Shown here one piece after another: positions 7,444-17,044 of a DNA stretch of 64,000 bases. Both the position numbers and the translations under genes were made by a program. The notes beneath the pieces were generated by a model. The model saw only the letters and a program-made list of their open reading frames with translations. It had not been told where the DNA came from and did not search any database. The stretch's first letter is position 1; each line of letters opens with the position of its first letter. Origin of the DNA: Sphingobacterium haloxyli (GTDB taxonomy: Bacteria > Bacteroidota > Bacteroidia > Sphingobacteriales > Sphingobacteriaceae); NCBI RefSeq assembly GCF_002980525.1, contig NZ_PVBQ01000018.1, positions 21,382 to 85,381 of the forward strand, in the 5' to 3' direction.

Positions 7444-8364
7444 TTACCGCACTTTCGTTATAAACTTATTTAATGTACCCCAATTAAAAAGAACAATGGC
7501 AAATAGAATGAAGATATAGGCTAGGTATTTATGTGGTGCGACTGTCTCTTGGAAATAGGTAACTGCTAAAGTGAATGCAATTAATGGATTCACATAGAGG
7601 AGAACCCCTGTAGTAGAGGACGATATGCGTGTTAGCGCATACATGCTGAAAAATAATGGGATAATAGTGAAAACAACGGCTATTGTCAGTATGCTGAACC
7701 AAAAAAAAGGATCTTTAGGAAAAGTATGTTGATTCATAAAAAGCTTCGGAATAACGAATATAGAACAGAGGGTTAGTTGAACGGCTAACATATTCAGCTT
7801 GTCGAACCCCTGCGACGCGCGTTGAACAATTAAATACAGGGCGTATAACGAAGCAATACTCATCGACCAAAGTACATCGATAAACGAACCGGTCGCTAGC
7901 GTAACTGCACTAATCAACGCTATACCAAGAGCGATCCTTTTTAACGAGCTTAGCTGTTCTTTTAGGATAAAGAAAGCAGCAATGGCGGTAATAAGCGGGC
8001 AGACGAGATAGGCAAATGCCGCAGATTGTACACTGATATGGTTGACGGCATATATGTACGTGAACCAGTTGCCAAAAATCAATGCCGAAGCCAATATACT
8101 GAGTCCAATCGTTTGGTTCTGCCGCCGGCGCGGCAATTTTTTAAAGACTACCGTGTCTCGTCTTAAAAACTTCCTTCGGAAGAGAAAGATAAATAACCAT
8201 AATATGATGAGCGCAACCAGAATACGATAATATAAAATATCTTCCGCGGAATATTCCTTTACCCATCGTACCGAAATGGCCATGAACCCCCATATTAAAG
8301 GAGCGAAAAAAGCCGCAAGAAAATATTTCTTACGACTTTCCGTCTTCTCTGATTGTTGTTCCAC
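7444..8364 (-). CDS. EamA/DMT-family permease
   Basis: An inner-membrane drug/metabolite transporter of 306 residues with ten predicted membrane helices and two EamA repeats. The N-terminal part (FLAAFFAPLIWGFMAISVRW, then a YYRILVALIILWLFIFL helix) resembles the RarD/EamA branch. The substrate cannot be read from sequence. It starts three bases after the ridA stop codon on the same strand, so the two are co-transcribed. A hairpin terminator follows at 7381-7347. Confidence 0.88.
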   Translation of the reverse strand: MEQQSEKTESRKKYFLAAFFAPLIWGFMAISVRWVKEYSAEDILYYRILVALIILWLFIFLFRRKFLRRDTVVFKKLPRRRQNQTIGLSILASALIFGNWFTYIYAVNHISVQSAAFAYLVCPLITAIAAFFILKEQLSSLKRIALGIALISAVTLATGSFIDVLWSMSIASLYALYLIVQRASQGFDKLNMLAVQLTLCSIFVIPKLFMNQHTFPKDPFFWFSILTIAVVFTIIPLFFSMYALTRISSSTTGVLLYVNPLIAFTLAVTYFQETVAPHKYLAYIFILFAIVLFNWGTLNKFITKVR

Positions 8365-8367
8365 GTG

Positions 8368-8754
8368 CTAAGCTTTCCAGGCAATAACGGATATTTCTAC
8401 GTTAACGTTTTTAGGAAGTGTCTTAACTGCTACAGTTTCCCGTGCAGGCTGACTTTCCGTAAAATATTGTGCATATACCTCGTTGATGGTAGCGAAATCA
8501 TCCATACTAGAAATGAAGATGCTAGCTTTTACGACATCGTTTAGTGTATACCCAGCATGCGTCAAGATCGCTTGCACGTTTTTCAGCACCTGATGGGTCT
8601 CATCGGCTACACCACTATCGATTAATTCCATCGTTTCGGGAATCAGCGGGATTTGTCCGGAAACGTATAATGTATTGCCGGCTTGAATCGCTTGGTTGTA
8701 AGGGCCGATTGCTGCAGGAGCATTCTCCGTATTAAGTATCTGTTTTTGTGACAT
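8368..8754 (-). CDS. ridA: RidA-family enamine/imine deaminase
   Basis: RidA proteins hydrolyse reactive enamine/imine intermediates such as 2-aminoacrylate made by PLP enzymes. The 128-residue length is typical. Signature features are present: IGPYNQAI near the N-terminus, YVSGQIPL, and the C-terminal block PARETVAV-KTLP-NVNVEISVIA with the substrate-binding arginine. It is cytosolic and works as a trimer in known members. It sits between a 44-residue membrane protein (6-base gap) and the EamA permease (3-base gap) in one operon. Confidence 0.93.
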   Translation of the reverse strand: MSQKQILNTENAPAAIGPYNQAIQAGNTLYVSGQIPLIPETMELIDSGVADETHQVLKNVQAILTHAGYTLNDVVKASIFISSMDDFATINEVYAQYFTESQPARETVAVKTLPKNVNVEISVIAWKA

Positions 8755-8760
8755 GGTACG

Positions 8761-8895
8761 TTATTTTGAAAAAAATATTTTATAGATAATGGCCAAGATA
8801 AAAACCGAAATAGCAATGATATTCATGATGCGCATAGCTTTCCTGTTAAATCGGGAGGATTTAGAAAGCTGCGGTTTTGTTTCTTTTAGCTGCAT
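8761..8895 (-). CDS. Small single-pass membrane protein (44 aa)
   Basis: A short reading frame from ATG 8895 to TAA 8761. The first 22 residues are basic and polar (MQLKETKPQLSKSSRFNRK), followed by a clear membrane helix (MNIIAISVFILAIIYKIFF) and a C-terminal lysine. The positive-inside rule predicts a cytosolic N-terminus. It ends 6 bases before ridA on the same strand, which supports a real co-transcribed gene. Function unknown. Confidence 0.6.
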   Translation of the reverse strand: MQLKETKPQLSKSSRFNRKAMRIMNIIAISVFILAIIYKIFFSK

Positions 8896-9007
8896 AACAG
8901 GGCTAATTTACAATGGAAAATCTAGAAAATCAAAAGTGGGCGTATTAATCCATTTTAAACTTTGTGTAAGTTTACATCTTCGATACCTTAGCATCAAAGA
9001 TATTCAA

Positions 9008-10126
9008 ATGGAAAAAAAAGAAATTGCATTGGTGAACGGGCATATTTTCAACGGAGAGCATGATTTTTCGAATCATGCCCTGGTTATGCGAGGAGCTGAA
9101 ATCGTCGGAATATGTCCGATATCCACCGTGCCAGTAGAAGCAGAGCGAATCGACGTACAAGGCGCAAACATCTGTCCAGGTCTTGTTGACTTACAGATAT
9201 ATGGTGCCGGGGATGATCTTTTTTCAGCCGAATTGACAACAGAAAGTATCGCTCGGATTGAACGCCGACTCCTTGCGCAGGGATGTACTTCTTTTGTGTT
9301 GGCATTAGCGACGAATACCATGGAGGTATTTAAAGACGCGATACGCGTATTTAATAGTTATCAACCTCTATCTGCTTTAGGGTTGCATCTGGAAGGCCCA
9401 TTTCTCAGTCCGCTAAAAAGAGGCGCGCATCCTGCGGAACTCATCGTATCGCCATCTGTCGAGATGATAGCGGATTTGCTGGAGGCTGATGGAGGAGCGG
9501 TCATCATGATGACGATTGCCCCGGAGCAATTTGATGCAGAAAGTATAGACTTGCTTCTTCAACGGTCGATACTGCTGAGTGCGGGACATAGTGCCGCCAG
9601 TTTTGAGCAGGGCATAAAAGGCTTTGATAACGGTATAAAAGCGGCAACCCATCTTTGGAATGCGATGTCGCCCTTCCATCATCGCGACATCGGTCTCCCC
9701 GGAGCTGTCTTTCGACGTCCCGAAGTTTTGGCGTCGATTATCGTAGATGGTGTACACGTGGATTTTCAAGCTGTTAAAATCGCGAAAGAATTGATGGGTA
9801 AACGCTTGTTTTTGATTACAGATGCGGTAGCCGCCTGTAACAAGGGGATTTATCAGCACGTCCTCGACGGTAATCATTATACCTTGCCGGACGGGACACT
9901 TAGCGGGTCTGCCCTTTCCCTACTCGGTGCCATACGTAATTGTGTACAGCATGTCGGCATACCATTGGAAGAGGCCATTCGTATGGCAACCTGTTATCCG
10001 GCAAATTTAATTGGACGATCCGATATAGGTAATCTTGATGCGGGATCATTAGCAAACGTTTTGGTGTTTGATACTGATTTTGATATTCATTCCGTGTATT
10101 GCAAAGGTGAAAAGGTTGTGGTTTAA
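9008..10126 (+). CDS. nagA: N-acetylglucosamine-6-phosphate deacetylase
   Basis: NagA removes acetate from GlcNAc-6-P to give GlcN-6-P in cytosolic amino-sugar catabolism. From the ATG at 9008 (MEKKEI) the protein has 372 residues, close to the family norm; the longer frame upstream is not protein-like. Visible family motifs are DLQIYGAG near residue 60 (glutamine as in the E. coli type), HLEGPF with the metal-binding glutamate near 128, AGHS near 192, THLWNAM near 214, DGVHV near 248 and the catalytic-aspartate block LITDAV near 272. It opens a run of genes pointing to peptidoglycan sugar recycling and supplies the step after MurQ (29339). Confidence 0.95.
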   Translation: MEKKEIALVNGHIFNGEHDFSNHALVMRGAEIVGICPISTVPVEAERIDVQGANICPGLVDLQIYGAGDDLFSAELTTESIARIERRLLAQGCTSFVLALATNTMEVFKDAIRVFNSYQPLSALGLHLEGPFLSPLKRGAHPAELIVSPSVEMIADLLEADGGAVIMMTIAPEQFDAESIDLLLQRSILLSAGHSAASFEQGIKGFDNGIKAATHLWNAMSPFHHRDIGLPGAVFRRPEVLASIIVDGVHVDFQAVKIAKELMGKRLFLITDAVAACNKGIYQHVLDGNHYTLPDGTLSGSALSLLGAIRNCVQHVGIPLEEAIRMATCYPANLIGRSDIGNLDAGSLANVLVFDTDFDIHSVYCKGEKVVV

Positions 10127-10163
10127 CATTTACATATATATAAAAACATTAGTTTTGTACCGT

Positions 10164-11834
10164 ATGAAATGGAGACCTATAAAAAATACAGCAATAGTCA
10201 CGTTGATTTTGTCCACCGTACTGTTTTCTTGTGCTTCCCGCAAGAACAAGGGCGCCACGAAGGAATTGAAGTCACCCGCGGTAGAAATCGTTGTCGCAGA
10301 GAGCGACGAGGCGAAGTCTGCGAAAAAAGAGGAAGCAGCTGCTGTCTTAGCAGAAGCAAAACCTGTTCCAGCACAAAAGCCTGTCATTGAAGAAAAAAAG
10401 CCTGTAGTAGAAGTTCCTTTGCGTGTCGATCTGCCAAACGTCGATCGGGAATTTAGAGGAGCTTGGATTGCGACAGTCGCCAATATAAATTGGCCAACAA
10501 AAGGAAATTACTCGACCGAAGCACAAAAACGCGAAGCCATACAGCTGTTGGATTTGTTAAAAGAGAACAATTTTAATGCGGTGATTTTTCAAGTGCGACC
10601 CTCTGCAGACGCACTGTATGACAGCCGACATGAACCATGGTCTTACTTTCTGACAGGGGAGATTGGCAAACGTCCGAATCCCTATTATGATCCTCTAACT
10701 TTTTGGGTAGAGGAAGCACACAAACGTGGACTGGAACTTCACGTATGGCTAAACCCCTATCGTGCACATCACTCAACGGGTGGAACGGTAACTGGCGAAT
10801 CGATGGTGCGCAAAGCGTCCGACATAGTCGTTCGTCTAAAAAATGGTATGTATTGGTTTGATCCGGCAAATCCGAAAACGCAAGACCATGCTGCCAACGT
10901 CGTGTTGGACATCGTAAAACGCTATGATATCGACGGCGTACATTTTGATGATTATTTTTATCCGTATGCGAGCTATAATGGAGGAGCAGATTTCCCTGAT
11001 GACACTTCGTGGAACACCTATCGCAGGTCGGGAGGAACATTGTCGCGGGCGGATTGGCGCAGGGATAATGTGAATCGGTTTATAGAGCGTGTATACAAAG
11101 AAATAAAAGCTGAAAAGAATTTCGTGAAGTTTGGCTTAAGTCCTTTCGGAATATGGAAGCCTGGCTATCCTGCGGGTGTAACAGGATCTTCCCAGTATGA
11201 CGAACTGTATGCAGATGCCAAGCTGTGGTTGAATAAAGGATGGATCGATTATTTTGCACCACAATTATATTGGCCTATTGATCCTCCTCGACAGAGTTTT
11301 ACGGCGCTTTTACGATGGTGGGAGTCGGAAAATACGCATAAGCGGCATCTTTGGCCGGGGTTGAATACTGTTGCCGTGAGGGCACCAAACCGAACACAAG
11401 AAATTGTTAAACAGATCGAAGAGACTCGGAAGCTGATCCCCAACAGCGTGGGCGCTATACATTGGAGTATTGCCGGATTGACGAATTCTCCTAGCATGGT
11501 GCAGGCGGTGAAATCCGGTCCATATAACAAACAAGCTCTAATTCCGCGATCGCCATGGCTCAGTGCCAATCCGTTGTTGACGCCAAGTTTATTGCTGACA
11601 GAAGAAGCTAGCAGTATATTTGCTAAGTGGCTTCACAAACAGCCTAATGAAGTTTTCCAGTGGGTTGTCTATGCGCAATATGGAGATGTATGGGAATACG
11701 AGATATTGGACGGACAGCAAACGGAGAAAAGTTTTCCGAAGACTAAAAATGGAAAACTGTTGAAAACTGTGGCTGTAAAAGCTATTGATCGCTTGAGTAA
11801 TGAAAGCGATTATATAGCTAAAAACGTCATATAA
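10164..11834 (+). CDS. GHL10/YngK-like glycosyl hydrolase-type lipoprotein (copy 1)
   Basis: Start at ATG 10164, giving 556 residues with a lipoprotein signal (cysteine at 23, LFSC). A charged, A/K/E/P-rich linker runs to residue 95, a likely spacer that holds the catalytic part off the membrane. The core starts at REFRGAWIATVANINWP and continues as a TIM barrel with FQVRPSADALY, HVWLNPYRAH and DGVHFDDYFYPY, hallmarks of the GHL10 (DUF187, YngK-like) family. A C-terminal FnIII-like region follows. Family members are thought to cleave glycosidic bonds; the substrate is not proven. A paralogue lies at 25870. Its place between nagA and namZ suggests peptidoglycan glycan as target (inference). 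Confidence 0.88.
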   Translation: MKWRPIKNTAIVTLILSTVLFSCASRKNKGATKELKSPAVEIVVAESDEAKSAKKEEAAAVLAEAKPVPAQKPVIEEKKPVVEVPLRVDLPNVDREFRGAWIATVANINWPTKGNYSTEAQKREAIQLLDLLKENNFNAVIFQVRPSADALYDSRHEPWSYFLTGEIGKRPNPYYDPLTFWVEEAHKRGLELHVWLNPYRAHHSTGGTVTGESMVRKASDIVVRLKNGMYWFDPANPKTQDHAANVVLDIVKRYDIDGVHFDDYFYPYASYNGGADFPDDTSWNTYRRSGGTLSRADWRRDNVNRFIERVYKEIKAEKNFVKFGLSPFGIWKPGYPAGVTGSSQYDELYADAKLWLNKGWIDYFAPQLYWPIDPPRQSFTALLRWWESENTHKRHLWPGLNTVAVRAPNRTQEIVKQIEETRKLIPNSVGAIHWSIAGLTNSPSMVQAVKSGPYNKQALIPRSPWLSANPLLTPSLLLTEEASSIFAKWLHKQPNEVFQWVVYAQYGDVWEYEILDGQQTEKSFPKTKNGKLLKTVAVKAIDRLSNESDYIAKNVI

Positions 11835-12275
11835 AAAAGAAGGTTTTTCTTATTCAATTTTTCGTCTTCTTTTTCCCCGTGAAAAAGAAGCAAAACCGGA
11901 ACGAAGTGGAGCTCACCGAAGGTAAACCTCGTCGCTTCAGATGTTTGAGATAGTGGATAGTACTAATGATGAATTTCTACATGTCTCAAACATCTGCGAT
12001 GCGACAATGAAAGTTAAGGAGGGGACAATAGATCTGCATAGCCCCTCCTTAACCTAATAATCCCACATATAAAATTTTGAACTTGTAGAAGTTTTATAGA
12101 TGCACAATCTCTCCATTCAAAATTTTAAAGTGGGGAGTTTTTTTGTTTCTTTTTTTGCGGAAAAAAAAGAAAGGCCAGTCGCGGCCTGAGCGACATGAAA
12201 AATGTATAATTTAAATGTTCTTTTAATTGTCACATTTCTTGTTTATGTTTGTTATGAAAACAAAAACGCATAAAT
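11835..12275. other. 440-bp non-coding gap with five consecutive stem-loops
   Basis: No gene is visible. Perfect inverted repeats occur in series: 11866-11875/11881-11890 (CTTCTTTTTC), 11938-11950/11984-11996 (CAGATGTTTGAGA, extended by GTCGC/GCGAC at 11931 and 12001), 12014-12024/12042-12052 (TTAAGGAGGGG), 12071-12081/12116-12126 (AAAATTTTGAA), and 12146-12156/12161-12172 (T-rich/A-rich). The first and last hairpins look alike, pyrimidine-rich arms around a GC-rich loop, as in common Bacteroidota intergenic repeats. One or more probably terminate the GHL10 transcript; the rest is unexplained. Confidence 0.7.
12244..12251 (+). promoter_or_regulatory. Candidate -7 box for namZ
   Basis: TATGTTTG fits the Bacteroidota TAnnTTTG element and lies 24 bases before the namZ ATG. 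No well-spaced TTTG box is seen upstream, so only half of the promoter is supported. Confidence 0.4.
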
Positions 12276-13499
12276 ATGAAAAGATACGGTTATTTATTAC
12301 TGTTTATGTCAGTAACCTTTGCCGCATGCGGAGGAAACACGCAAAACAGCAAAGAAAATACAGAGACCGACACGTTGTCAGAAAAAAGTCGGGTCATCCC
12401 TGCAGCAGATCAACTCGAAGCCTATTTGCCTTTGTTAGAAGGAAAGAAGGTCGGCTTGATGGGCAACCAGACTTCAATAGTAGGAGAAGATAAAGAACAC
12501 TTGGTAGACGTATTGCTTCGGGAAAATGTCGACCTAAAATTTGCATTCGCGCCTGAGCATGGATTTCGCGGTGATATTGAACGCGGAGAAAAAGTGGATA
12601 ATACAGTTGACAAAAAGACGGGACTTACCCTGCACACGTTGTATGGAGAAAATGCGAAAGCAGACTCTATCGTGGGATCAGTGGATGTCATGATTTTCGA
12701 TTTGCAGGATGTTGGGGCCCGATTTTATACTTATGTAGCATCCATGCATCGGGTGATGCAGCTTTGCGCAGACCAAGGCAAAAAAGTAATCGTGCTAGAT
12801 AGACCAAATCCAAATGGAGATCAAGTGGACGGTCCAGTACGAAAAGACGATAAGTTTAAGGCGAACATCAGCTACCATAAAATAGCCATGATTCATGGAC
12901 TGACTGTAGGTGAGTTGGCGAAGATGATCAATGGAGAAGGATGGCTGGATGGTGGGGCGCAGTGTGATTTGGAAGTGATTCCCGTCAAGAACTGGGATCA
13001 TATTACGCCGTATGAGTTGCCTGTGGTTCCATCGCCTAGTTTACCAAACTATACATCGGTTAGACTGTACATGTCGCTCTGCCTTTTCGAAGGAACCGAT
13101 ATCAGTATAGGTCGGGGCACAGATTGGCCCTTCCAAGTAATTGGTTATCCAGATCCGGTATTTGGCGAATTTACCTTTACGCCGGGCACGCGGCCGGGAA
13201 TGGCAGCACATGTGGAACAACAGGGGAACTTGTGCTACGGAATTGATCTCCGCGATGTGGATGCTGCTAAGGAAACGTTTACTTTGAAGTACCTGTTGGA
13301 TTTTTATAATAAAATGCCCGATAAAAGCAAATTTTTCGCTCGTCCGGAGTTTTTTGACAAACTCGCCGGAACAGACGAGCTACGGAAACAAATTATCGCT
13401 GGGAAAACAGAAAACGAAATACGCAACAGTTGGGCAGAAGAGTTGAAAGCTTATAAGGAAATGCGAAAAAAATACTTGCTCTACCCCGACTTCGAATAA
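12276..13499 (+). CDS. namZ: Exo-beta-N-acetylmuramidase NamZ (DUF1343, GH171)
   Basis: NamZ releases MurNAc from the non-reducing end of peptidoglycan-derived glycans. The 407-residue protein has a lipoprotein signal with cysteine at 18 (FAAC), so it acts in the periplasm or on the surface. DUF1343 hallmarks are clear: KVGLMGNQTSIVG near 58-70, FAPEHGFRGD at 91-100, FDLQDVGARFYTY near 145-157, VLDRPNPNG near 172, and GTDISIGRGTDWPFQ near 274. It stands alone between a hairpin-rich gap and a terminator at 13513-13537. With nagA upstream and murQ downstream it anchors the MurNAc-recycling reading of the locus. Confidence 0.92.
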   Translation: MKRYGYLLLFMSVTFAACGGNTQNSKENTETDTLSEKSRVIPAADQLEAYLPLLEGKKVGLMGNQTSIVGEDKEHLVDVLLRENVDLKFAFAPEHGFRGDIERGEKVDNTVDKKTGLTLHTLYGENAKADSIVGSVDVMIFDLQDVGARFYTYVASMHRVMQLCADQGKKVIVLDRPNPNGDQVDGPVRKDDKFKANISYHKIAMIHGLTVGELAKMINGEGWLDGGAQCDLEVIPVKNWDHITPYELPVVPSPSLPNYTSVRLYMSLCLFEGTDISIGRGTDWPFQVIGYPDPVFGEFTFTPGTRPGMAAHVEQQGNLCYGIDLRDVDAAKETFTLKYLLDFYNKMPDKSKFFARPEFFDKLAGTDELRKQIIAGKTENEIRNSWAEELKAYKEMRKKYLLYPDFE

Positions 13500-13512
13500 T
13501 CTTTACAATCTA

Positions 13513-13537
13513 AAACACGCCTTGTGCGTGTTTTTTT
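13513..13537 (+). terminator. Rho-independent terminator after namZ
   Basis: AAACACGC (13513-13520) pairs with GCGTGTTT (13526-13533) around a 5-nt loop, followed by a T-run. A nearly identical hairpin follows the first SusC/SusD pair (18864-18888). Confidence 0.85.
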
Positions 13538-13604
13538 GTTTTTAAATAAAAACACTGTAGAATACGCGAAAATAATTTGCTTTTTTGAGATTCTTACCTA
13601 ACTT

Positions 13605-13623
13605 AGTGCAGGTTTTAGCGTTT
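13605..13623 (+). promoter_or_regulatory. Shared leader motif upstream of SusC 1
   Basis: AGTGCAGGTTTTAGCGTTT recurs with one change at 18953-18971. In both cases exactly 80 bases separate the motif from the homologous ATG (13704 and 19052), while much of the sequence between has diverged. It is a good candidate for a core promoter or regulator site common to both SusC/SusD operons. Confidence 0.6.
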
Positions 13624-13703
13624 TTTATTCTTCGACAAAGGGTAAACGTGCACTGAGTCCTAATATGTATAAACAAATCATTATGAAAACAAACTGGCTA
13701 GCT

Positions 13704-16700
13704 ATGAGAAAATCTTTACTATTTTCTGTTTCATTAGCAGCATTCTTACTCACCGGGATGTCCGTCGTGTTTGGCGGTTCGATAAAGGGGAAGGGCCTAT
13801 ATGTGTCTTTGCCGGAAAACGAGGTGATGACAGGCGTGTCTGCAAAACAAAATACAGTGCGGGGTGTGGTCAGCGATGCTGACGGACCTTTGGTGGGCGT
13901 GACTGTGGCTGTGGTCGGGGGGCAAACAGCTACGAGCACAGACGAGAAAGGTTCTTACTCGATCAATGCACCTGTAGGAGCGTCCTTACGCTTTACTTTC
14001 TTGGGGTATCTTGCGAAAGACGTCGTGGTCTCGAGTAACACATTGGACGTGACGCTCGATGCGGACGACACGGCTTTAGATGAAGTGGTTGTGGTCGGGT
14101 ATGGTTCCCAAAAACGTTCCAATATCACGGGCGCGGTATCGACTGTTGATGTCGAGAAGACTTTTGAAACGCGTCCAATTACAGATGTGGGCAGGGCTTT
14201 GCAGGGTGCAGTTTCGGGTTTGTCGGTTTCTACGCCGAGTGGAGATCTTGGAGGAGATCCCACTATTCGATTGCGTGGCGTAAGCGGATCGTTAGAAACA
14301 CAAGGGGGCGCGTCGCCATTGATATTGGTCGATGGCGTAGAAGTGCCAAGTTTATCCATGATTAATCCAACAGATATTGAAACCATGTCGGTAATCAAAG
14401 ATGCATCTGCAGCTATTTATGGTTCTAGGGCCGCATGGGGTGTTATTTTGATCAAAACGAAATCTGGGCAGCGTAATACGAAAACATCCATCAACTATTC
14501 CAATAACATTGCGCTTCAAAAGCCGACGACGACGCCGGTTATCGCTGGAGGTGCGGAGGGTGCAAGAGCGGGGCTGCTCGCGCAACAGCGGACGAACCCG
14601 TCGTTAACTGGGTACAACAATTTAGGTACCCGTTACGATGACTATGCCATTGAGAAGATGGAAGAATGGGAGCGGCTATATGGGGGGCAAAATCTAGGTT
14701 TGGAAATGGTGGAAGGACGAGATTATGAGGTTAAAGATGGATTTCTTTATTTCCACCGGCCATGGGATGCAGAAAGTATGTTTATGCGCGACTTTACACC
14801 GCAACAAAACCATAATCTGAGCATTACCGGCGGATCGGACAAAGTAAACTACAATGCCGGATTTGGATTGGTCTCCCAATCGGGTATATTGAAAGAAAAC
14901 CCGGATAAATACAATCGCTATAATTTTAATCTCGGAATAAATGCGGACATCAATGACTGGCTGACAGGTTTTGCAAAAGTATTATATTCGGCTTCGGATG
15001 TAACAAAACCTTATTCTTTCAACGGTGATGTTTACGAACCGATCTTCTATATGTATCGTTGGCCACGAAATTTCCCTTACGGAACGATTGACGGACTGCC
15101 CATGCGAAATGCGATTACCGATGTGCAACAGGCAAATATGAATGTCAGAACGCTGAACATGACCCGTATTTCATTTGGGGGACAAGCAACCATCATGGAG
15201 GGTTTAACCTTGGATGCCGACTATACCTATTCACAGTACCTCAACCGGTTTGATATCAATGGTGGTAGCGTAACGGGTTGGGACTTTTGGAACAAAACAG
15301 CTTTTGATTATGTAACCTATACCGGTGCGACGCACGACCGGGCCAGGAAAGAACGTAGCATGAGTACCCGGCATGTCGCGAATATGTATGCGACCTACGA
15401 CAAAAGTTTTGACGATGTACACAACTTTAAGTTTATGGCAGGGGCGAATGCCGAGCTAGCGGAATCGGACAACATTTGGGGGCAGCGGCTCGGGCTTCTT
15501 GACCAAAGTTACCCGCAGTTGGGTTTGGCCACGGGCGACCAGACGACAAGTTCGGGCGCATCGCATTGGTCCACGCTCGGCTTTTTCGGACGTATCAATT
15601 ACGATTACCAAAATAAATATCTTTTCGAAGTACTGGCTCGGTATGATGGTTCCTCTCGATTCAATAAAGAAAACGTTTGGGGCTTTTTCCCTGCTATGTC
15701 TGCCGGCTACGTGCTTTCTCAGGAAGAGTTTATGGATTGGTCAAAACCCTATCTGGATTTCTTAAAAGTACGAGCTTCCTGGGGCAGTGTCGGGAATCAG
15801 ACCGTGCCGCCGGGATTATACCTTTCCACATTAAGCCAAGCACGAACCGATTGGGTGATAGATGGGGTTAATGAGAATACGATGGCGACACCTACTATTG
15901 TATCCCAAAATTTAACATGGGAGACTGTGACCACACAAGAGATCGGGATCGATGCGGCATTTTTCCAAAATAAGTTTAATGTAACGTTCAATCGCTTCAG
16001 AAGAACCGTGTCTGATCTGATTACCGGAGGCGTGGTTCTACCATCGAGCTTTGGAGCACTTTCTCCTTTACGTAATTTTGGCGAAATGCAGACCAACGGT
16101 TGGGAATTGGAGTTGGCCTATAACCACAGCTTCAGCAACGGTTTGAATATGCGACTGGCAGGTCAGCTGTCTGATTTCAAAGAGACGATTACCAAGTTCG
16201 ATGGACAAGCTCAAATAAATGCCAATGGTACATCCTCTAACTACGCCGGAAAAATGATCGGTGAGATCTGGGGTTACGAAACAGATCGACTTTTCCAAAT
16301 CGACGACTTCATTGCAAATCCAGATGGAACATATACGTTAAAGGATGGGATTCCTTCACAATCTTTTTACGAGACGACTACGTTTCAATTTGGTCCGGGA
16401 GATATCAAATATAGAGACTTGAATGGAGATGGCGTGATCGGTGTGGGTGATGGTACGGTGGAAAATCCAGGCGACCGGAGAATCATCGGTAATTCCAACC
16501 CGAGGTACCAGTATGGTTTCCGCGCAGACTTCGATTATAAAGGATTTGATTTAGGCTTCTTCTTGCAAGGAGTCGGCTCACGCGACATTTGGGCAGGAGG
16601 AGATTTTGTTGTGCCTGGTTGGCGACCTGCCGAAGCTTGGTATACCCACCAAATGGACTATTGGACACCGGAAAATACGGGCGCGTTCTATTATCGGCCC

Positions 16701-17042
16701 ACTGACCAGAGGCAGAGTAATACAACGTTGAACCATATGCCGCAAACCAGATATCTATTGGATATGTCGTATCTGCGGTTGAAAAATCTAACATTTGGGT
16801 ATACGTTACCGTCATCGGTGATGGATAAGGCGAAAATTTCGAAATTAAGGGTATTCTTCTCCGGCGAGAACCTGTTGGAATTTGATAATTTAGACGTTCC
16901 GGTTGACCCGGAAATAGATTATACCGTAGAAGGAAGAGATGATTCCAATGCTTTTGGTCGATCAGGCAATGATCTAAATACATTCGGTCGCTCCTACCCG
17001 TACCGCAGAACATTTTCATTAGGGCTTCAATTAACTTTTTAG
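13704..17042 (+). CDS. SusC/RagA-family TonB-dependent outer-membrane receptor (pair 1)
   Basis: SusC proteins are outer-membrane barrels that import oligosaccharides or peptides with TonB energy. The start is set at ATG 13704 (MRKSLLFSVSLAAFLLTG, signal peptide), because the second SusC (19052) begins with the same seven residues and both ATGs lie at the same distance from a shared motif; in-frame ATGs at 13665 and 13683 are alternatives. Order: signal peptide, carboxypeptidase-like regulatory domain (VRGVVSDADGPLVGVTV to DVTLDADD), TonB box (DEVVVVGYGSQKR), plug with IRLRGVSG and SVIKDASAAIYGSRAAWGVI, then a long barrel ending in LGLQLTF. About 1112 residues. The matching SusD starts 2 bases after the stop. 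Confidence 0.95.
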   Translation: MRKSLLFSVSLAAFLLTGMSVVFGGSIKGKGLYVSLPENEVMTGVSAKQNTVRGVVSDADGPLVGVTVAVVGGQTATSTDEKGSYSINAPVGASLRFTFLGYLAKDVVVSSNTLDVTLDADDTALDEVVVVGYGSQKRSNITGAVSTVDVEKTFETRPITDVGRALQGAVSGLSVSTPSGDLGGDPTIRLRGVSGSLETQGGASPLILVDGVEVPSLSMINPTDIETMSVIKDASAAIYGSRAAWGVILIKTKSGQRNTKTSINYSNNIALQKPTTTPVIAGGAEGARAGLLAQQRTNPSLTGYNNLGTRYDDYAIEKMEEWERLYGGQNLGLEMVEGRDYEVKDGFLYFHRPWDAESMFMRDFTPQQNHNLSITGGSDKVNYNAGFGLVSQSGILKENPDKYNRYNFNLGINADINDWLTGFAKVLYSASDVTKPYSFNGDVYEPIFYMYRWPRNFPYGTIDGLPMRNAITDVQQANMNVRTLNMTRISFGGQATIMEGLTLDADYTYSQYLNRFDINGGSVTGWDFWNKTAFDYVTYTGATHDRARKERSMSTRHVANMYATYDKSFDDVHNFKFMAGANAELAESDNIWGQRLGLLDQSYPQLGLATGDQTTSSGASHWSTLGFFGRINYDYQNKYLFEVLARYDGSSRFNKENVWGFFPAMSAGYVLSQEEFMDWSKPYLDFLKVRASWGSVGNQTVPPGLYLSTLSQARTDWVIDGVNENTMATPTIVSQNLTWETVTTQEIGIDAAFFQNKFNVTFNRFRRTVSDLITGGVVLPSSFGALSPLRNFGEMQTNGWELELAYNHSFSNGLNMRLAGQLSDFKETITKFDGQAQINANGTSSNYAGKMIGEIWGYETDRLFQIDDFIANPDGTYTLKDGIPSQSFYETTTFQFGPGDIKYRDLNGDGVIGVGDGTVENPGDRRIIGNSNPRYQYGFRADFDYKGFDLGFFLQGVGSRDIWAGGDFVVPGWRPAEAWYTHQMDYWTPENTGAFYYRPTDQRQSNTTLNHMPQTRYLLDMSYLRLKNLTFGYTLPSSVMDKAKISKLRVFFSGENLLEFDNLDVPVDPEIDYTVEGRDDSNAFGRSGNDLNTFGRSYPYRRTFSLGLQLTF

Positions 17043-17044
17043 AG

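Noticed and set aside
8789..9007. N-terminal extension of NagA
   Set aside because: These 73 codons are not protein-like, overlap a small membrane protein gene on the other strand, and NagA homology begins right after ATG 9008.
10068..10163. N-terminal extension of GHL10 copy 1
   Set aside because: It would overlap the nagA coding end and hide the lipoprotein signal that begins at ATG 10164.
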